64,000 nucleotides of DNA from Roseitranquillus sp963749675 (lineage in GTDB: Bacteria > Pseudomonadota > Alphaproteobacteria > Rhodobacterales > Rhodobacteraceae): the NCBI GenBank assembly GCA_963749675.1, contig CAVVNT010000001.1:1116001-1180000 (forward strand), read 5' to 3'. Shown here in pieces: positions 54,102-62,922 of the stretch. Numbering within the stretch: position 1 is the first letter of the stretch; the number at the start of each line of letters is the position of its first letter. Made by a program: the position numbers and the translations under genes. Under the pieces are notes generated by a model. The model did no database searches, was not told where the DNA came from, and saw only the letters and a program-made list of their open reading frames with translations.

Positions 54102-54401
54102 GCGAAGCGGAGGCGCGCCCGCGGCGGATCTTGCTGGACGAAAGCGGGGCTTCCTGCGTGCCTTCGTTCCGCGACTGCGCTGGGCAGAGGACGCAAAAAA
54201 AACCTCTGCTGCCTGACCGACGGCCTGGGGCCGAACGTCCTGCGGATGCGCTACCGCTCAACGAACGCACCGACGCGTGCGCCTCAGATCGAGTCCAGCC
54301 CCTTGACGGGGAGAGGCTACGCGCAGTCATGCTCGCATCCTTGCCGTCCGCCAAAGCGCAGGCTCGACCCGGACGCCCGCAAGGGTCAGATCAAGCGCCG
54401 G
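54102..54401. other. 300-base gap between convergent genes, no gene seen
   Basis: No convincing coding sequence on either strand and no tRNA. It holds an inverted repeat GCAGAGG/CCTCTGC (54184-54190 with 54203-54209) whose loop contains eight consecutive A, rare in this GC-rich sequence, and it probably contains the transcription ends of both flanking genes. Confidence 0.5.
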
Positions 54402-54896
54402 CTACCCCCGGCAGGCGCGCCGCACCTCGGAGGTCCTGAGGCCGGTCTCGACCAGCATGCAGCGGTCGCGCGCTTCGTAGTAGTAGCCGCGCGCATACCA
54501 GCCGACCGCCGTCGCCTCGTCCCCGTCCGAGAGCAGCCAGGCGCCGCGCAGGTACTTCACCGCCCATGTCAGGTTGGTCTCGGCCTTGAGCAGCTCATTC
54601 GGCTGGCCGTCGAACCCCATGTTGCGCGCCGTGGCGGGCAGGATCTGCATCAGCCCATAGTACGGGCCGTTCCGGGCGCCGGGGCGATAGTCGCTCTCCC
54701 GCTGGATGACGCGGTGCACCAGCGACGGGGGCACCTGGTAGTGGTCGGCATACTTGTTGACGAGGACCCGCAGGTTCGTCGTCTCGCCGGGATAGAGCGG
54801 CGCCCGCCGCGTCACCTCGACATCCGTCGCGGCACAGCCGGACACCATGAGAGCGAGCAGTCCGGCGACAAGCGCCTTGCGCGACAGAACCGACAT
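54402..54896 (-). CDS. Lytic transglycosylase lipoprotein (SLT domain)
   Basis: 164 residues. Lipoprotein signal with lipobox VSGC (Cys21), then a transglycosylase SLT domain: LVHRVIQRESDYRPGARNGPYYGLMQILPATARNMGF with catalytic Glu67, followed by LKAETNLTWAVKYLRGAWLLSDGDEATAVGWYARGYYYEA. It cleaves peptidoglycan with formation of anhydromuramic ends, probably at the outer membrane. A GGAGG box lies just before the ATG. The gene is convergent with the deacetylase-like gene. Confidence 0.9.
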   Translation of the reverse strand: MSVLSRKALVAGLLALMVSGCAATDVEVTRRAPLYPGETTNLRVLVNKYADHYQVPPSLVHRVIQRESDYRPGARNGPYYGLMQILPATARNMGFDGQPNELLKAETNLTWAVKYLRGAWLLSDGDEATAVGWYARGYYYEARDRCMLVETGLRTSEVRRACRG

Positions 54897-54994
54897 GCAA
54901 CCTCCGGAGATGGCCTCGCGCGCGAACTTCAGGCCTATCGCCTGCGCCGTGACAAGAAGACCCACGGCAGGCCGGCGGAAATCCGCCCGCGCCG

Positions 54995-55282
54995 CTAGAG
55001 GATGCCGACCGCCAGCTCGATCCAGACGAGGGCGACGACGAGCACGAGCCCGCCCGCCAGCAGCGCCCGGCGCACCGTGCCGCCGCCTCGCAGGGTGTCG
55101 TAGAGGGCGCAGGCGCCGCCCAACAGCAGCGCGGCAAGGGCAAAGTCGCCGGGGCCCCAGGTAACGGCGTCCGTCACCGCCATCGCGACCAGCGGCATCA
55201 GCAGCAGAACTGCGACGAGGCTCCATCGCACATGACGCGACGAAAGGCGTGGCCCATCCTGCCTCGCTGTTTCTCCGCTCAT
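54995..55282 (-). CDS. Small integral membrane protein (3 predicted helices)
   Basis: 95 residues: HVRWSLVAVLLLMPLVAMAV, FALAALLLGGACALYDTLRG and RALLAGGLVLVVALVWIELAVGIL. It resembles small Rhodobacterales membrane proteins of unknown role, and no named family is recognised. The ATG at 55282 is the only reasonable start. It is divergent from thpR, with a 98-base gap. Confidence 0.65.
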   Translation of the reverse strand: MSGETARQDGPRLSSRHVRWSLVAVLLLMPLVAMAVTDAVTWGPGDFALAALLLGGACALYDTLRGGGTVRRALLAGGLVLVVALVWIELAVGIL

Positions 55283-55380
55283 CCGCCGCCTCCGTCTCGC
55301 GGCTCGATCATCGCAAGGGCCGCGCCCCCGCGCAATCGGCGGCCCTTGCGCCGCGCGGCACCCGCCGCTAGCCGCGGCAA

Positions 55381-55941
55381 ATGGCCGGAACCATCCGCAG
55401 CTTCCTCGCCATCGCCCTGCCCGAGCCGGTCGCCGATGCCCTCGACGCCGCAGCCGAGGGGCTGCGCGCCGGCAATCCGGTCCCCGTCGAGAACATGCAC
55501 CTGACCCTTGCCTTCCTCGGCGATGTTCGCGGCCCCGACCTCGAGGAACTCGACGATACGCTCCAGCGTCTGCGCGCGCCGCTGGTCCCGGTCGCCTTCA
55601 CCGAGTGGGGTGTGTTCGGCGGCGGCGCACCGCGCTCGCTGCACGCCGCCGTCTCAACCGACCCGGCCCTCCGCCATCTCCAGGCGAAGGTCGAGCAGGC
55701 GGCCCGCGGAGTCGGCCTCGACCTCCCGCGCCGCCGCTTCCTGCCCCACGTCACGGTCGCGCGGTTCCGCGGCACCGCCGCCGACGCGCCCGAGGTGACG
55801 CGCTTCCTGTTCCGCCATCCGCTGCCGGCGATGGACTCCTTCGAGGCCGACGAGGTCGTCCTCTACCGCTCGACGCTGACGCGCTACGGGCCGGAGTACG
55901 ACGAGATGGAGCGCTATTCGTTCGCCTTTGGTTCTCCCTGA
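55381..55941 (+). CDS. thpR: RNA 2',3'-cyclic phosphodiesterase
   Basis: 186 residues of the 2H phosphoesterase superfamily. Seen: RSFLAIALPEPVADAL, first H-x-T-x motif MHLTLAFLGDV, and second motif LPHVTVARFRG, with ADEVVLYRSTLTRYGPEYDEMERYSF near the C-terminus. Members open 2',3'-cyclic ends of RNA or join tRNA half molecules in vitro. It is convergent with kdsA, and the gap holds a cluster of GTAC sites. Confidence 0.92.
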   Translation: MAGTIRSFLAIALPEPVADALDAAAEGLRAGNPVPVENMHLTLAFLGDVRGPDLEELDDTLQRLRAPLVPVAFTEWGVFGGGAPRSLHAAVSTDPALRHLQAKVEQAARGVGLDLPRRRFLPHVTVARFRGTAADAPEVTRFLFRHPLPAMDSFEADEVVLYRSTLTRYGPEYDEMERYSFAFGSP

Positions 55942-55948
55942 GAGGACT

Positions 55949-56029
55949 GTACGGAAATGTACGCACCGACCTGCAAACTGGACGCTTCTGTACAAACAGG
56001 GGGGGCTGACAATGTACTCAATCGTACAT
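55949..56029. promoter_or_regulatory. Cluster of five GTAC sites
   Basis: GTAC occurs at 55949, 55959, 55990, 56014 and 56024. The first and last pairs are each 10 bases apart. The last pair is a perfect inverted repeat ATGTAC-N6-GTACAT (56012-56029) that overlaps the kdsA stop codon. Such repeats look like binding sites of a GntR-like or similar regulator, but the position between two convergent gene ends is odd. Confidence 0.4.
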
Positions 56030-56842
56030 TTTCGCCGCCGCCTCGATCGCGCGAAGCTGCTTGAGCAGCGGCGCCAGCTCCTCGATCCGGAGCATGTTCG
56101 GGCCATCCGAGGGCGCGTTGTCAGGGTCCTGATGCACCTCCATGAACAGCGCCGCGACGCCCACGGCCACCGCCGCGCGCGCAAGCGGTGGCACATAAAT
56201 CCTGTCTCCACCTGAAGAATTTCCACGCCCGCCGGGCTGCTGGACGCTGTGGGTGGCGTCCATCACCACCGGCCAACCCGTCGCCGCCATCTGCGGAAGC
56301 GCGCGAAAGTCGTTCACCAAGGTGTTGTACCCAAAAGATGTTCCGCGTTCGGTCAGCAGGATCCTCTGGTTCCCGGTGGACTCGATCTTCTCCGCGACAT
56401 TGCCCATGTCCCACGGCGCCAGGAACTGACCCTTCTTGACGTTGATCGCCGCCCCAGTCTCTCCGGCGGCAAGCAGCAGGTCCGTCTGGCGGCACAAAAA
56501 TGCAGGAATCTGAAGAACATCCACGACTTCGGCCACGGGCGCGCACTGCTCCCGCTCGTGGATGTCGGTGAGGAGGGGACAGCCGAACCGCTCCTTCACC
56601 GCGGCCAGGATCTCCAGCCCCGCCGAGATGCCCGGCCCGCGCTGCGTGCCGATCGACGACCGATTGGCCTTGTCGAAGGACGACTTGTAAATCCATGGAA
56701 CACCGGCGAAATCCGCGGCGCATTGTATCTGCTCCGCAATCATCAAGGCATGATCAAGCGTCTCGATCTGGCACGGGCCGGCGATCAGGACGAAGGGCCG
56801 GTCGTTGGCGATCTCGACCGAACCGATGCGGACCGTCCTCAC
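56018..56842 (-). CDS. kdsA: 3-deoxy-8-phosphooctulonate synthase
   Basis: 274 residues. It condenses PEP with arabinose-5-phosphate to make Kdo-8-phosphate for lipopolysaccharide. Seen: FVLIAGPCQIETLDHAL, YKSSFDKANRSSIGTQRGPG, LLTDIHEREQCAPVAEVVDVLQIPAFLCRQTDLL, INVKKGQFLAPWDMGNV, ERGTSFGYNTLVNDFRALPQM and VMDATHSVQQPGG. Last gene of the kdsD-kdsB-kdsA unit; its start overlaps the kdsB stop by 4 bases. Confidence 0.97.
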   Translation of the reverse strand: MRTVRIGSVEIANDRPFVLIAGPCQIETLDHALMIAEQIQCAADFAGVPWIYKSSFDKANRSSIGTQRGPGISAGLEILAAVKERFGCPLLTDIHEREQCAPVAEVVDVLQIPAFLCRQTDLLLAAGETGAAINVKKGQFLAPWDMGNVAEKIESTGNQRILLTERGTSFGYNTLVNDFRALPQMAATGWPVVMDATHSVQQPGGRGNSSGGDRIYVPPLARAAVAVGVAALFMEVHQDPDNAPSDGPNMLRIEELAPLLKQLRAIEAAAKMYD

Positions 56843-57606
56843 AGCACCGCCTCGATCCGCTCGACATCAACAGGATCGTTCAACTCCCAGAAAGCACGCC
56901 CTTTTGCGTCAACCTCGACGCACAGGACGCGCTCGCCATGCTCGATGAAGCGCAGCTGCTCCAGTCCCTCCATCTGTTCCAGCCGTCCGGGCGGCCAATC
57001 CGCGTACCGTCGCAGTGCCTCCGCTCGGTAGGCGTAGAGCCCGACATGATGGAAGACCGGCGGATCACCAGCATGCGCAGCGGGAACGAACGGTATAACT
57101 TCCTTGGAGAAATAGATCGCCGACATGTCGGGCCCGAAGACCGCGGTGGTCGCCCCCACGCGCCCCGCCCGGCGATCCTCCCGCAGCCGGGCGTAGGTGT
57201 CGGCGTCACAGCGCAGGACAGGCGTGGCGACGCCGGCATCCGAGGCGGCGAGCCCGTCGACCAGCGCGGTCACGAACCACGGCGGCGTCAGGGGTGCATC
57301 CCCTTGAACGTTCACGACAATATCCGGCGCTGCGATCTGCGCCACGGCCTCGGCGCATCTCTCCGTCCCGTTGCGGCAGTTCGGAGAGGTCATCAGAACC
57401 TTGCCGCCGAAGCCGCCGACCGCACCGGCGATCCTTGCGTCATCGGTGGCGACCCACACCGCCTCCGCGCCTACGGCCTCCACCGCGCGCTCCCACGTGC
57501 GCTCCACCAGCATCTTGACGCCGTCCTGTCCGCGCAGGGGGTGCAGCGGCTTGCCCGGAAACCGCTGCGAGGCAAAGCGCGCGGGTATGATGACGGCGAT
57601 TTTCAA
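56839..57606 (-). CDS. kdsB: 3-deoxy-manno-octulosonate cytidylyltransferase
   Basis: 255 residues. It activates Kdo with CTP to CMP-Kdo. Seen: IIPARFASQRFPGKPLHPLRG, VWVATDDARIAGAV, MTSPNCRNGTERCAEA, IVVNVQGDAPLTPP, ATPVLR and VFHHVGLYAYRAEALRRY with LEQMEGLEQLRFIEHG. It overlaps kdsD and kdsA by 4 bases, which supports co-translation. Confidence 0.96.
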   Translation of the reverse strand: MKIAVIIPARFASQRFPGKPLHPLRGQDGVKMLVERTWERAVEAVGAEAVWVATDDARIAGAVGGFGGKVLMTSPNCRNGTERCAEAVAQIAAPDIVVNVQGDAPLTPPWFVTALVDGLAASDAGVATPVLRCDADTYARLREDRRAGRVGATTAVFGPDMSAIYFSKEVIPFVPAAHAGDPPVFHHVGLYAYRAEALRRYADWPPGRLEQMEGLEQLRFIEHGERVLCVEVDAKGRAFWELNDPVDVERIEAVL

Positions 57607-58564
57607 AGCATTCTCAAGCAGTCATGGATGTGGACGAGGCCTGCGAGCCGCCCTGCATCCTCGACGATCAGCGAGGTGATGGAGCGGGCGTTCATCAGCT
57701 CCACAGCGTCGAAGACCAGCAAGTCGGGCGCGACCGTCACCGGGTTGGCGGTAGCCACGTCCCGCGCGCGGAGGCCCCACAGCCGCTCGAGGTGCCGGCG
57801 CAGGTCCCCCTCGGTAATGATCCCGCCGATGTCGCCATCGGTCGAGACGATGGCGACGCCGAGCGACTTGCGCGTCATTTCGTACACCACCTCGTTCATC
57901 GGCGCGTCCGGGTGGATCAGAGGCAGGTTTTCCCCGACCTGCATCACGCTTGAAACGCGGGCAAGCCGGGCGCCAAGCTTGCCGCCCGGATGATACTTGC
58001 GAAAGTCGTCGGGCATCGTGCCGAGCAGGCGCGTGAGCCCAACGGCGAGCGCATCGCCGATCGCCATCTGCAGCGTCGTGCTGGTGGTGGGCGCGAGGCC
58101 GATCAGGCAGACCTCCTCGACCGCGCCGTAGGAAATCGTCACGCTTGCGCGCCTTGCCAGAGTGCTTCGGCCCGCCCCGTGATTGCGATCGTCGGGATGG
58201 CGTGCGCTTCGCAGAAGAACATCAGATCCGACAGCTCCGGTGTCTCTCCGGAGTTCGACAGGACCAGCGCCGCGGTGTCGCGCGCGACGAGCCCGAGGTC
58301 GCCGTGGCTGGCCTCGGCCGCGTGCAGGAACAGGGCCGGACAGCCGATCGAGGAGAAGGTCGACGCGATCTTGCGCGCCACATGGCCGGACTTTCCAACG
58401 CCGGCGACGACGATGGGCGCTTGCGCCGCGCCGAGAAGGTCGAGAGCCGCCGCGATTTCTTCGCCCATCCCGTCGGCGAACCGGGCGAGGGCCCTCGCCT
58501 CGCCATGCACGGCAGTGCGGCAGAGCTCGACGATATCGCGCGTGTCGGGCGGTTTGTCCTTCAT
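57603..58564 (-). pseudogene. kdsD: Arabinose-5-phosphate isomerase (KdsD/KpsF type), frame broken by a 1-base indel
   Basis: It converts ribulose-5-phosphate to arabinose-5-phosphate, the Kdo precursor. The N-terminal SIS domain starts at ATG 58564 (MKDKPPDTRDIVELCRTAVHGEA) with VAGVGKSGHVARKIASTFSSIGCPALFLHAAEASHGDLG and SNSGETPELSD. The frame then ends early at GRAEALWQGAQA. In the next frame the family sequence continues as STLARRASVTISYGAVEEVCLIGLAPTTSTTLQMAIGDALA, with two CBS domains to HIHDCLRML. A single lost base near 58165-58168 (GAA-AGC read as GAAGC) accounts for it. The first gene of the Kdo operon. Confidence 0.9.
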
Positions 58565-58652
58565 CGTCTCCCATCCGGAGTGCCGTTGATAACCGCGCGG
58601 CGGCCGCGGTCCCGTCAATAGGGCTCACGACGATGGTCAGCAACGGAAAAGC

Positions 58653-58668
58653 CCGGGCGCTTGCCCGG
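58653..58668. terminator. GC-rich hairpin in the kdsD/ppk2 gap
   Basis: Stem CCGGGC/GCCCGG with a 4-base loop; AAAA precedes it on the plus strand, so on the minus strand it reads as hairpin plus T-run. It lies upstream of kdsD and could end an unannotated minus-strand RNA, or shape the leader. Confidence 0.35.
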
Positions 58669-58782
58669 ACTTGTCGCGCCGGGCGATCGCAGCGATCCTC
58701 TGTCCGCAGCAGCCCGTGGGCTGTGCTCGGGATCAACTGGCAGGCTCGCGCTCAACGCGGCGCAGACGTGCAAGGAGGATGG

Positions 58783-59695
58783 ATGCCAAACGACGACGAG
58801 GCTCAGGACTGGCTCGATGCCGAGCTGAAGGGGGAGCTCGACGAGGATTACGAGCTGGAGCTCGAGGACGCAGTGCTTTCGATGAAGATCCGCGAGATCT
58901 ACCGCCGATCACACGGGCCTTCGATGCCGCGGGCGGCTTACTTCCAGGAGCTCTTGCGGCTGCAGGCCGAGCTGATCCGCCTGCAGGACTGGGTGCAGTA
59001 TCATCGCGAAAAGGTCGTTGTCATCTTCGAGGGCCGTGACTCCGCCGGCAAGGGCGGCGTCATCAAGCGCCTCACCCAGCGGCTGAACCCGCGCATCGTG
59101 CGTACGGTCGCTCTGCCCGCGCCGTCGGACCGCGAGAAGACGCAATGGTATTTCCAGCGCTACGTGCCGCACCTGCCGGCGGGCGGCGAGATCGTGCTCT
59201 TCGATCGATCCTGGTACAACCGCGCCGGCGTCGAGCGGGTGATGGGCTTCGCCGACGAGGATCAGGTCGAGCGACTTCTTCGAGGACGTGCCGGAGTTCG
59301 AGCGGATGCTGGTCCGCTCCGGTATACGGCTGGTGAAATACTGGTTCTCGATCACCGACGAGGAGCAGCAGATGCGCTTCCTTGTCCGCATCCACGACCC
59401 GCTCAAGCAGTGGAAGCTGTCGCCGATGGACCTGCAGAGCCGCGTCAAGTGGGAGCAGTACACCAAGGCCAAGGAGGAGATGCTGGCGCGCACCAACATC
59501 CCAGAGGCGCCATGGTACATCGTAACCGGCAACGACAAGAAGCGCGCGCGGCTGAACTGCATGGCCCACCTGCTGAGCCTCGTTCCCTACGACGACGTGC
59601 CGCATGAGGAGGTCCAGCTTCCGGACCGGGTCTTCAACCCCGACTACGAGCGCTCCGTGCTGCCGCCGGAGCTCTACGTGCCCTCGAAGTACTAG
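58783..59695 (+). pseudogene. ppk2: Polyphosphate kinase 2, frame broken by a 1-base indel
   Basis: PPK2 transfers phosphate between polyphosphate and nucleotides. The start is ATG 58783 with AGGAGG. Seen: YRRSHGPSMPRAAYFQELLRLQAELIRLQDWVQYHREKVVVIFEGRDSAGKGGVI (Walker A), YFQRYVPHLPAGGEIVLFDRSWYNRAGVERVMGF (Walker B), then a shift near 59274: the frame gives DQVERLLRG, but the family continues FFEDVPEFERMLVRSGIRLVKYWFSITDEEQQMRF in the next frame to YVPSKY at 59695. One inserted A is the likely cause. Confidence 0.9.
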
Positions 59696-59769
59696 CCGCG
59701 CCCTGCGCCTTGACGCGCCGCGCGCGCCACGGGAGACGCGGGCGGACCGACTGCAGGGATCCGCCGCCG

Positions 59770-60936
59770 ATGGACGAGACCGAAAAACCACCACTTGCCG
59801 GCCTGAAGGTGGTCGAGATCGCCCGCATCCTGGCCGGACCCTGGATCGGCCAGACCCTCGCTGACCTCGGCGCCGAGGTCATCAAGGTCGAGGGCCCCGA
59901 TGGCGACGACACGCGCCGCTGGGGGCCGCCGTTCCTGGACCGTCCCGATGGGCGCGGCGGGACCGAACGCGTCGCCGCATACTTTCACGCCGCCAACCGC
60001 GGCAAGACGTCGGTCCGGTGCGACTTCGGCGATCCTGACGACCTGGCGCGTCTGAAGGGGCTGATCGGACAGGCGGACGTGGTGATCGAGAACTTCAAGG
60101 TCGGCGGCCTGGCGCGCTACGGCCTCGACTACGAGAGCCTTTCCATCGCGAACCCGCGGCTGGTCTACGCCTCGGTCACGGGCTTCGGTCAGACCGGGCC
60201 GCGGGCGCGGCAGCCCGGCTACGATTTCCTGATCCAGGGGATGTGCGGGATCATGGACCTGACCGGAGAGCCCGACGGAGATCCGCAGAAAGTCGGCGTC
60301 GCATGGATCGACATCTTCACCGGCCTCTACGGCGTGATCGGCGTCCAGGCTGCCCTGGCGGAGAGGGCGCGGACAGGGCTGGGGCAGCAGGTCGACCTCT
60401 CGCTGCTCGACTGCGGAGTGGCTGTGCTGGCGAACCAGGCGATGAACTACCTGATCGGGGGGCAGGTGCCGCACAGGCTCGGCAACGCGCATCCCAACAT
60501 TGTGCCTTACCAGGCATTTTCGTGCCGGGACGGCTATCTCATCATCGCCTGCGGCAATGATCGGCAGTTCCGGGCGCTGTGCGGCGTCCTCGGTCTCGAG
60601 GATCTCGGCGCGAGCGCGATCGCGTCATCGAACCAGGAACGCGTCGCGAACCGCGTGGAGGTGTGTGCGAAGATCGCCGAGCGGACGGCGGCGCGGACAC
60701 GGGCCGAGCTGATCGCGGCGCTCGAGGACGCGGGGGTGCCCTGCGGCCCCATCAACACCGTCGCCGAGGCGCTGGCAGACCCGCAAGTGCAGGCGCGGGG
60801 GCTACGGGTCGCGCCGGAGGGCATCCCCTGCCTGCGCACGCCCCTGGTCTTTTCGCGCAGCCAGGTCGCGCACGAGCGCGCCGCGCCGGCACTCGGCTCG
60901 GGAAGCTGGCATTTCACGTCGGACGGCGGCGGCTGA
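59770..60936 (+). CDS. Class III CoA-transferase
   Basis: 388 residues (CaiB/BaiF type). Seen: GLKVVEIARILAGPWIGQTLADLGAEVIKVEGPDGDDTRRWGPPF, ANRGKTSVRCDF, VVIENFKVGGLARYGLDYESL, SVTGFGQTGPRARQPGYDFLIQGMCGIMDLTGEPDG (Asp of G-Y-D is the usual nucleophile) and VGVAWIDIFTGLYGVIGVQAAL. It moves CoA between carboxylic acids. Substrate unknown; nitrile hydratase genes lie downstream of the next gene. Start ATG 59770. Confidence 0.9.
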   Translation: MDETEKPPLAGLKVVEIARILAGPWIGQTLADLGAEVIKVEGPDGDDTRRWGPPFLDRPDGRGGTERVAAYFHAANRGKTSVRCDFGDPDDLARLKGLIGQADVVIENFKVGGLARYGLDYESLSIANPRLVYASVTGFGQTGPRARQPGYDFLIQGMCGIMDLTGEPDGDPQKVGVAWIDIFTGLYGVIGVQAALAERARTGLGQQVDLSLLDCGVAVLANQAMNYLIGGQVPHRLGNAHPNIVPYQAFSCRDGYLIIACGNDRQFRALCGVLGLEDLGASAIASSNQERVANRVEVCAKIAERTAARTRAELIAALEDAGVPCGPINTVAEALADPQVQARGLRVAPEGIPCLRTPLVFSRSQVAHERAAPALGSGSWHFTSDGGG

Positions 60937-60940
60937 CCGG

Positions 60941-62179
60941 CTATCGCGCACCGCCCGCCAGGCGGCGTGCTTCGGGAAGCGTGCGAAGCCATAGCATCGC
61001 CGCCGCGCCGATCGCCGGCCCCGGCAGCAGCAGCAGGAACGCCCACTGCCAGCCGCCGATCGCCGCCGCGAAGACGGGCAGCGCCCAGATCGCCCCGACG
61101 GTCAACGCGAAGCCGATGCCGAGTTGCAGCGCCACCGCCGTGCCGACGAAACGCTGGTCGGCAAGCTCGGTCACCGCGGCGGAAAACTGGGCGCTGTCGC
61201 CGACGACGCTGATCCCCCACAGGAGCGCGATCGCCGCCAGCAGCCAACCCGGTCCGCCGAAGGCGAAGCCGATGAGCAGCGCGCAGCCGCCCGAGACCGC
61301 CATCATCCCCGCGGTGGTCAGGCACCGGCCGATCCGGTCCGACAGGATGCCGCCCAGAATGCAGCCGGCCACGCCCGATGCCACGACCACGAAGCTGAAC
61401 ATCGAGGCGGAGCCGAACGGGAACGGCGCGAGGCCCGCCTCGGCCGCCGTGGCGAAGGCGAGGATCCACGCCCACATCCCGTAGAGTTCCCACATGTGGC
61501 CGAAATAGCCGAGGTTCGCGAGGAAGAGCGGTCGGGACCGGAAGACCGCGAGAGCCTGACGCGGGTTGAACGTGGCGCGTCCAAAGGCGAACGGCCCCTC
61601 GCGCACGGCCACTGCCAGCAGGAGTGCAGCGGCCAACGTGATTGCGCTGGTGATGACGACGACGCCGCGCCAGTCCACGCCGCCCGTCAGCGCGCGAAAG
61701 AGATGCGGCATCGACGAGCCGAGCGTCAGCGCCGCGATCAAGAAGCCGAGTGCCAGCCCGCGCCCGCGGACGAACCACGTCGACATCAGCTTGAGCGCCG
61801 CGGGGTAGACGCCGGCGATCGCGAGCCCGGTGACGAGCCGCGCCACGATCGACGCACCTAGACCCGGTTCGAGCAGCAGGACGGAGTTGGCGACGGCCGC
61901 AGTCAGGCTCGACACGGCCATCAGGCGGTTCATGCTGACGATGTCGGGAAGATTGACGAATGACGAGGCGATGGCGCCGGTGACGAAGCCGATCTGCACC
62001 GCGTTCGTGAGCCAGGCCGCGGCTGCCGGTGAGATCTGCCACTCGACTATCAGCTCTGGAACGATGGCGGTCGCCGAGAACCACGTCGACAGCGGCCCGA
62101 CGACGCCGATGCAGATCAGCGCGAGGGCCAGCCAGCGTCCCTCGGCATGTTGCGCCTCGCTCACCCTTCGGTTCGTCAC
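60941..62179 (-). CDS. MFS transporter (CynX/NimT-like)
   Basis: About 412 residues from a GTG at 62179 (another GTG at 62164 is possible; no good Shine-Dalgarno fixes it). Twelve hydrophobic segments are visible, e.g. ALICIGVVGPLSTWFSATAIVPEL, GFVTGAIASSFVNLPDIVSMNRLMAVSSL, ARLVTGLAIAGVYPAALKLMSTWF, FVVVASGVAGCILGGILSDRIGR. The layout matches MFS carriers for small anions or nitriles. It is divergent from nitrile hydratase, so it may carry its substrate, but this is inference. Confidence 0.85.
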   Translation of the reverse strand: MTNRRVSEAQHAEGRWLALALICIGVVGPLSTWFSATAIVPELIVEWQISPAAAAWLTNAVQIGFVTGAIASSFVNLPDIVSMNRLMAVSSLTAAVANSVLLLEPGLGASIVARLVTGLAIAGVYPAALKLMSTWFVRGRGLALGFLIAALTLGSSMPHLFRALTGGVDWRGVVVITSAITLAAALLLAVAVREGPFAFGRATFNPRQALAVFRSRPLFLANLGYFGHMWELYGMWAWILAFATAAEAGLAPFPFGSASMFSFVVVASGVAGCILGGILSDRIGRCLTTAGMMAVSGGCALLIGFAFGGPGWLLAAIALLWGISVVGDSAQFSAAVTELADQRFVGTAVALQLGIGFALTVGAIWALPVFAAAIGGWQWAFLLLLPGPAIGAAAMLWLRTLPEARRLAGGAR

Positions 62180-62240
62180 CTTCCAAACATCCGTTCCAGG
62201 TCCGATGGAGGTCTCCGGAGGCCGGATATGAGCCGGCAAA

Positions 62241-62301
62241 AGCCTGCGCTGTCCAGAGCCGGCCCAAACGCATGGACACCGGACAGCGGCGCTGGCAGGC
62301 T
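62241..62301 (+). promoter_or_regulatory. Long imperfect hairpin in the nitrile hydratase leader
   Basis: Arms AGCCTG-CGCTGTCC (62241-62254) and GGACAGCG-(7-base bulge)-CAGGCT (62281-62301); the loop is 26 bases. It ends 6 bases before the nthA ATG, so it could hide the ribosome-binding region or act as an operator. Confidence 0.4.
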
Positions 62302-62307
62302 TCGACC

Positions 62308-62922
62308 ATGCCGCATGACGATCATGACCATCCGCACGCTCTGCTACCGGAGGAACCTGCCCTGAGGGTACGGGCACTGGAGACAGTCTTGACGGAGAAG
62401 GGGCTGGTCGATCCCGCGGCGATCGACGCGATCATCGACACCTATTCGCACCGGATCGGTCCGCAGAACGGCGCACGGGTCGTCGCGCGCGCATGGAGCG
62501 ACCCAGCGTTTCTCGCGGCCCTGCGCGACGATGCTTCTGGCGCCGTCGCCGCAATGGGCTTCGGCGGCCGGCAGGGCGAGCACGTCGCCGTGGTCGAGAA
62601 CACACCCGAGGTCCACAACGTCGTCGTCTGCACGCTGTGCAGCTGCTACCCTTGGCCACTCCTCGGCGTTCCGCCCGCCTGGTACAAGTCGGACGCCTAT
62701 CGCGCACGGGTCGTGCGCGAGCCCCGTCGGGTTCTGAACGAATTCGGCCTGACGTTGCCCGAGGGGCAGGCGGTGCGCGTCTGGGACAGTACGTCCGAAC
62801 AACGTTACCTGGTCCTGCCGATGCGGCCGCCCGGAACCGAAGGGCTCGACGCAATGGCGCTCGCGGCATGGGTGACGCGCGATTCGATGATCGGCACCGG
62901 TATGCCGCGCCGACCCCAATGA
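62308..62922 (+). CDS. nthA: Nitrile hydratase subunit alpha (cobalt type)
   Basis: 204 residues. With subunit beta it hydrates nitriles to amides. Seen: a His/Asp-rich N-terminus (MPHDDHDHPH), RVRALETVLTEKGLVDPAAIDAIIDTY, and metal centre VVCTLCSCYPWPLLGVPPAWYKS. Cys108, Cys111 and Cys113 bind the metal, and Thr in VCTLCSC is typical of the cobalt type (Ser in the iron type). It ends RDSMIGTGMPRRPQ. An in-frame ATG at 62272 is an alternative start. It overlaps nthB by 4 bases. Confidence 0.94.
   Translation: MPHDDHDHPHALLPEEPALRVRALETVLTEKGLVDPAAIDAIIDTYSHRIGPQNGARVVARAWSDPAFLAALRDDASGAVAAMGFGGRQGEHVAVVENTPEVHNVVVCTLCSCYPWPLLGVPPAWYKSDAYRARVVREPRRVLNEFGLTLPEGQAVRVWDSTSEQRYLVLPMRPPGTEGLDAMALAAWVTRDSMIGTGMPRRPQ

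Noticed and set aside
54004..54354. 116-residue minus-strand frame
   Set aside because: Overlaps the deacetylase-like gene and has Gly/Arg-rich low-complexity composition with no family.
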